Assembly (NCBI GenBank): GCA_934102055.1
Contig: CAKOSE010000001.1
Span: 62,001 to 126,000, forward strand
Length of the DNA stretch: 64,000 nt
Direction: 5' to 3'
Source: an uncultured Bacilli bacterium
GTDB taxonomy: Bacteria; Bacillota_I; Bacilli_A; RF39; UBA660
Shown here: in pieces, positions 61,638 to 64,000 of the stretch
Position numbering within the stretch: the first letter of the stretch is position 1
How the letters are laid out: each line of letters starts with the position of its first letter
Program-made: the position numbers and the translations under genes
Notes under the pieces: generated by a model
The model's database searches: none
What the model was told of the DNA's origin: nothing
What the model saw: only the letters and a program-made list of their open reading frames with translations

Positions 61638-62072
61638 ATGAATTGTAAATATTATAGAACAAGAACAAAAAAATATAAGAAATATGGTTATTGCACCAGA
61701 TATAAAAAAGAAGTATCTCTTTTTTGCAAAGACTGTGAAGAAATAGAATATAAAAAATATAAATCTATAAATAAGAGAACTACTAAACAAGCTAAAGCAG
61801 AAAAAGATCGTTTTAGCCTCTTTACTAGTAATCTTGAAGTTTGTATAGTATGTGGCAAGCCTAAGGAACACTTGCACGAGGTGTTTTTCGGCTCAAATAG
61901 ACAGGTTTCTATGAGATATGGTCTTGTTATACCTTTGTGTTCAAATTGCCACCGTATGATACATAATGATAGTAACTTACAAGATATGTGGCATATTAGA
62001 GGGCAAGAGATATTTGAGAAAACTTATCCTAGTTTAGATTTTGTTTCTATTTTCGGACAAAATTATAAATAA
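61638..62072 (+). CDS. Phage-type HNH/zinc-finger protein
   Basis: 144 aa from the ATG at 61638 (GGAGTG upstream; a GTG at 61617 is possible). N-terminal Cys cluster (CKYY, YCTRY, FCKDC) then an HNH-like domain: CIVCGKPKEHLHEVFFGSNR, YGLVIPLCSNCHRMIHND and a helical end. Cys pairs would bind zinc and the His residues form the beta-beta-alpha metal site. Short proteins of this kind are common in Firmicute phages, often as NinG-like recombination factors or HNH nucleases. The exact role is not known. Confidence 0.7.
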   Translation: MNCKYYRTRTKKYKKYGYCTRYKKEVSLFCKDCEEIEYKKYKSINKRTTKQAKAEKDRFSLFTSNLEVCIVCGKPKEHLHEVFFGSNRQVSMRYGLVIPLCSNCHRMIHNDSNLQDMWHIRGQEIFEKTYPSLDFVSIFGQNYK

Positions 62073-62150
62073 TGCACAGTCATTGTGCAAATACATGATT
62101 CAAGTATATAAAAATGCACAGTATTTTGATTATATTGTGCATTTATTTTT
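62071..62150 (+). terminator. Tandem TGCACA hairpins, terminator
   Basis: Two hairpins share the sequence AATGCACAGT: TGCACA/TGTGCA (62073-62089) and AAATGCACA/TGTGCATTT (62112-62144), the second followed by T's. They terminate the HNH gene. The repeated arms could also be an operator. Confidence 0.6.
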
Positions 62151-62156
62151 ATAAAA

Positions 62157-62236
62157 CAAAAACAGACTTCGTTTGTATAAAGTCTGCCTGACCGCAAGGG
62201 TCGCAATAAACTAATGCCAGCAAGTGGCTAAGTTCA
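62157..62236 (-). ncRNA. Putative phage small RNA
   Basis: A GC-richer stretch (about half GC) with its own promoter (62242-62270) and a strong terminator: CAGACTT/AAGTCTG stem (62163-62186) followed on the minus strand by TTTTTGTTTT. The ~80-base RNA would fold into GCCA-CTTGC-TGGC and GACC-CTTGC-GGTC hairpins, two stems showing the same CTTGC loop, then the terminator. There is no reading frame of note. No known RNA family is recognised. It lies downstream of the PemK-like gene on the same strand but has a separate promoter. Confidence 0.55.
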
Positions 62237-62241
62237 TTACA

Positions 62242-62270
62242 ATACTATCATACTCAATAATGTTTGTCAA
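62242..62270 (-). promoter_or_regulatory. Promoter of the small RNA
   Basis: Minus strand TTGACA (62265-62270), 17-base spacer, TAGTAT (62242-62247) preceded by TGA (extended -10). No coding start follows, which supports an RNA gene. Confidence 0.65.
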
Positions 62271-62332
62271 TATGTATTTTATATAATTTTTTTGCATAAT
62301 TATTACCTTTTTTTAATAAATTTTCATTATAT

Positions 62333-62959
62333 TTATTTTACTTTGCCTGTTATAGCTCCCAAAATAGCTTCGTCTATTTCATTTAAAATTTCGGCAGAGC
62401 AACGCGTTTTATTTATTATGTCAAATTCATTAGTAGAATATATAATCCTACTTTTACTAATTGTTGTTATCTGAGAAATAAATGCATACGATAAATTTTT
62501 GTATTTTTTATATTTGTTCATAAGAGAAAGTAAGTTTTTTATTTCTAACTCGCTCAATTCTCTTTTTTCTGTTTTGTTTTTTATGTTTTTAACTAGTTCT
62601 TTTTTAATAATATCGCCTAATTGTAGTCTTCCCACGCCAGGTTTTGACGTCAACGGAAGTACGGTTATTGAATCTTGTTTTATATTATCATTATTACTTA
62701 AAACTATTGCAAAGTGTGTAAAACAAAGTTCTGAACCTAAATTCACGCCAAAATCAACCTTTATTAAGGTGCCCCTTTTAAAATGCTTGTATTTACAATT
62801 TTTCTTTCTTTTGGTTTCTTGTAAAAATAAATTAGATTCTTTTTCTAGCCAATTATCAATAGTGGAAAATTTTTCGTTTTCAGTTTCTCTTAATATTCTA
62901 AAATTTTTCATAGCATTTTCGAATTTGTTTTCTTGTTTTTCTAATACTTCAATACTCAT
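62333..62959 (-). CDS. PemK/MazF-like protein
   Basis: 208 aa, longer than classical MazF (~115). After a helical N-terminal extension (residues 1-58) the fold starts with FKRGTLIKVDFGVNLGSELCFTHFAIVLSNND and VLPLTSKPG, the MazF/PemK beta-barrel core, then AFISQITTISKSRI. MazF-type proteins are sequence-specific ribonucleases. No antitoxin gene is adjacent, so this may be a stand-alone phage member of the family. AGGAGG precedes the ATG. Confidence 0.8.
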   Translation of the reverse strand: MSIEVLEKQENKFENAMKNFRILRETENEKFSTIDNWLEKESNLFLQETKRKKNCKYKHFKRGTLIKVDFGVNLGSELCFTHFAIVLSNNDNIKQDSITVLPLTSKPGVGRLQLGDIIKKELVKNIKNKTEKRELSELEIKNLLSLMNKYKKYKNLSYAFISQITTISKSRIIYSTNEFDIINKTRCSAEILNEIDEAILGAITGKVK

Positions 62960-63030
62960 ACCGTTAACCTCCTGTTGCTAATACTAACAAAGCTTTTCTA
63001 AAAAGTCAATCAAATTTAAAATTTATTACA

Positions 63031-63061
63031 CAAAAAAAGACCTGCTCGTTTGAGCAAGTCT
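63031..63061 (-). terminator. Endolysin terminator
   Basis: AGAC-C-TGCTC (63038-63047), loop GTTT, GAGCA-A-GTCT (63052-63061), followed on the minus strand by seven T's. Confidence 0.8.
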
Positions 63062-63662
63062 ATTTTACGTCAACATGGATACTTTTATACATAGAGGACA
63101 CACTTGGATATTCCTTTCTCCATTTTGTACGTCCATATCCATCACAGTATGCATAATTTACTGAATTACAATTTTTTATGTACCAATATATTGCACTCTT
63201 TCTGTTTGCGAATGATTTAGTTGTATATGATGTGTACCAGTCTGTAGCTTTTCCTTGCGTATGCTTAGAACCTCTTATTCCTCCTATGTTTGAGTTATAA
63301 GTAGTACATCTTAAACCACTTGTTATAGTGAGTGAACCGTACTTGTTTCTTAGTTTTTGCAAGTTTTTAAGCAAATCAACTTTTAGAGTATCAGGATAAC
63401 CTGTACACCATTTACCTCCACATTCACATTTAAACTCCTCTAACTTGAAGTTTTTAGTATGTTTCTTAACCCTATAAGCACTGATTAACAAACGTTCTGT
63501 GTTCGTACCATAAAGTCCGTCTATATCCTTTTTTCTTACAAAATATTTTGATTGCAGTTTTTTGTATGCTTCTTTTGTTTGCTTTCCCTCAACCTTGTCA
63601 ATTTTTCCGTTGTAGTAGCCAAGATATTTTAAATGTTCTTGCCTTTCCTTTATACTTAGCAT
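63060..63662 (-). CDS. Endolysin, M15 peptidase with PG-binding domain
   Basis: 200 aa. N-terminal peptidoglycan-binding_1 domain (residues ~1-62: RQEHLKYLGYYNGKIDKVEG, IDGLYGTNTERL). C-terminal M15-type peptidase (~75-200) with FKCECGGKWC, TSGLRC, the metal ligands in GSKHTQGKATDW (His and Asp) and SIHVDV (His) at the very end. It would cleave peptide stems of the wall, as L-Ala-D-Glu or D-Ala endolysins of phages do. There is no signal peptide, so it needs a holin. The start at 63662 follows GGAGGAG. Confidence 0.92.
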   Translation of the reverse strand: MLSIKERQEHLKYLGYYNGKIDKVEGKQTKEAYKKLQSKYFVRKKDIDGLYGTNTERLLISAYRVKKHTKNFKLEEFKCECGGKWCTGYPDTLKVDLLKNLQKLRNKYGSLTITSGLRCTTYNSNIGGIRGSKHTQGKATDWYTSYTTKSFANRKSAIYWYIKNCNSVNYAYCDGYGRTKWRKEYPSVSSMYKSIHVDVK

Positions 63663-63663
63663 A

Positions 63664-63888
63664 TTATCTCCTCCTAACTTTCTTTTTTTCAACATTTTTT
63701 ATAATTTTGTGTTCCATTTCTATTAATGGTGTTCTATCGTATGCATAACCAAAACTTGCTCGTTGAAATTCCTTACAACAATCGGAACAAGCGTTTATCC
63801 ATTTTTCTGGTTCATATTCTGACTTAAAGAAACCGTAATAAAAAGGGATAGTTTTCTCAACTTCCCTTTCGCACACGTCGCATTTCAT
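63664..63888 (-). CDS. Small zinc-ribbon phage protein
   Basis: 74 aa. KCDVCEREV at the start and ACSDCCKEF in the middle give two CxxC pairs for a treble-clef or zinc ribbon. The tail is very basic (KNVEKKKVRRR). It sits between the holin-like gene (3 bases) and the endolysin (1 base), so it belongs to the lysis cassette. Function unknown. GAGGA overlaps the preceding stop. Confidence 0.75.
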   Translation of the reverse strand: MKCDVCEREVEKTIPFYYGFFKSEYEPEKWINACSDCCKEFQRASFGYAYDRTPLIEMEHKIIKNVEKKKVRRR

Positions 63889-63891
63889 AAT

Positions 63892-64000
63892 TCAATCCTC
63901 TTTTTCTTCAAGTGCTGGATCATTTACTTCTGGCAATCCTGCTAATGATGTTAAAACAGATAGTAACCCTGCCAATAAACTAGCAGAGCCAACCATAACC
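63892..64000 (-). CDS. Holin-like protein, C-terminal part
   Basis: The frame is open to the window edge and encodes ~36 residues: a hydrophobic helix (VMVGSASLLAGLLSVLTSLAG) and an acidic tail (LPEVNDPALEEKED). Its place directly upstream of a zinc-ribbon gene and an endolysin suggests the phage holin. The gene starts outside the window, so the family cannot be confirmed. Confidence 0.6.
   Translation of the reverse strand, partial: VMVGSASLLAGLLSVLTSLAGLPEVNDPALEEKED

Noticed and set aside
62157..62959. Type III toxin-antitoxin (ToxIN-like) with RNA antitoxin
   Set aside because: Type III antitoxin RNAs lie upstream of the toxin as tandem repeats. Here the RNA is downstream with its own promoter and only two short hairpins.
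1..64000. TGA read as tryptophan (Mycoplasma code)
   Set aside because: Several intact genes end in TGA and all conserved Trp positions inspected use TGG.
1..64000. CRISPR arrays, tRNA or rRNA genes, insertion sequences
   Set aside because: No regularly spaced repeats, no tRNA-like cloverleaf or conserved T-loop, and no transposase were seen on reading both strands.
1..64000. DGR reverse transcriptase or template repeat within the window
   Set aside because: No protein shows reverse transcriptase motifs and no second copy of the GC-rich 12671-12807 sequence was noticed.

Overview
The window reads as the chromosome of a low-GC Gram-positive bacterium (Bacillota), probably an uncultured, gut-type member of the Bacilli/RF39 neighbourhood. 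The evidence is very AT-rich DNA, single-chain GlyRS under a T-box, YneF, LexA with Bacillus-type operators, wall teichoic acid (WTA) genes, sortase and Tad pilus genes, and perfect TTGACA/TATAAT promoters that are often extended (TGN). TGA is a normal stop codon (for example at the ends of xerD, deoB and tadB), so this is not a Mycoplasma-code genome. The exact lineage is inference. Sporulation-type genes (spoIIM, spoIVB, a possible sirA) are scattered among housekeeping genes.

Layout. 0-10.6 kb: end of hisS, a TtcA-like tRNA thiolase, an unknown gene convergent with lexA (both with LexA-box promoters), T-box-glyS, small unknown genes, a VUT transporter, lepA and hemW. 10.7-18.1 kb: a membrane-anchored protein whose C-terminus looks like the variable region of a diversity-generating retroelement (DGR) target, then a compact Tad/Flp pilus operon (flp, two TadE-like pseudopilins, tadZ, tadA, tadB, tadC). 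18.2-20.9 kb: a thioester/Cna-B surface adhesin with its sortase. 20.9-35.6 kb: yebC, tcdA, an LtaS-like enzyme, rarA, xerD, deoB, mnmA, spoIIM, a two-component system and spoIVB.

35.6-57.4 kb is a large leftward cell-envelope locus. It holds a UDP-amino-deoxysugar triad (dehydratase with a frameshift, RmlD-like reductase, 2-epimerase), a three-module glycosyltransferase, ribitol-type WTA genes (tarI, tarJ, TarL/TagF-like transferases, tagG/tagH exporter), two tandem zinc-phospholipase-C-like proteins, and a group of sugar-transfer-type ATP-grasp proteins: three genes, one of them a tandem fusion, plus a remnant. Together these suggest a poly(ribitol phosphate)-like polymer made inside the cell, decorated (possibly with amino acids or peptides by the ATP-grasp ligases) and exported by TagGH.

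57.4-61.1 kb: xseB-xseA-nusB and a secreted PgaB/IcaB-type polysaccharide deacetylase with Cys-paired SH3 repeats and a long structured leader. From about 61.5 kb to the end is what looks like the edge of a prophage: HNH-type protein, a small structured RNA with its own promoter and terminator, a PemK/MazF-like protein, an M15 endolysin, a zinc-ribbon protein and a holin-like C-terminus, running off the right edge.
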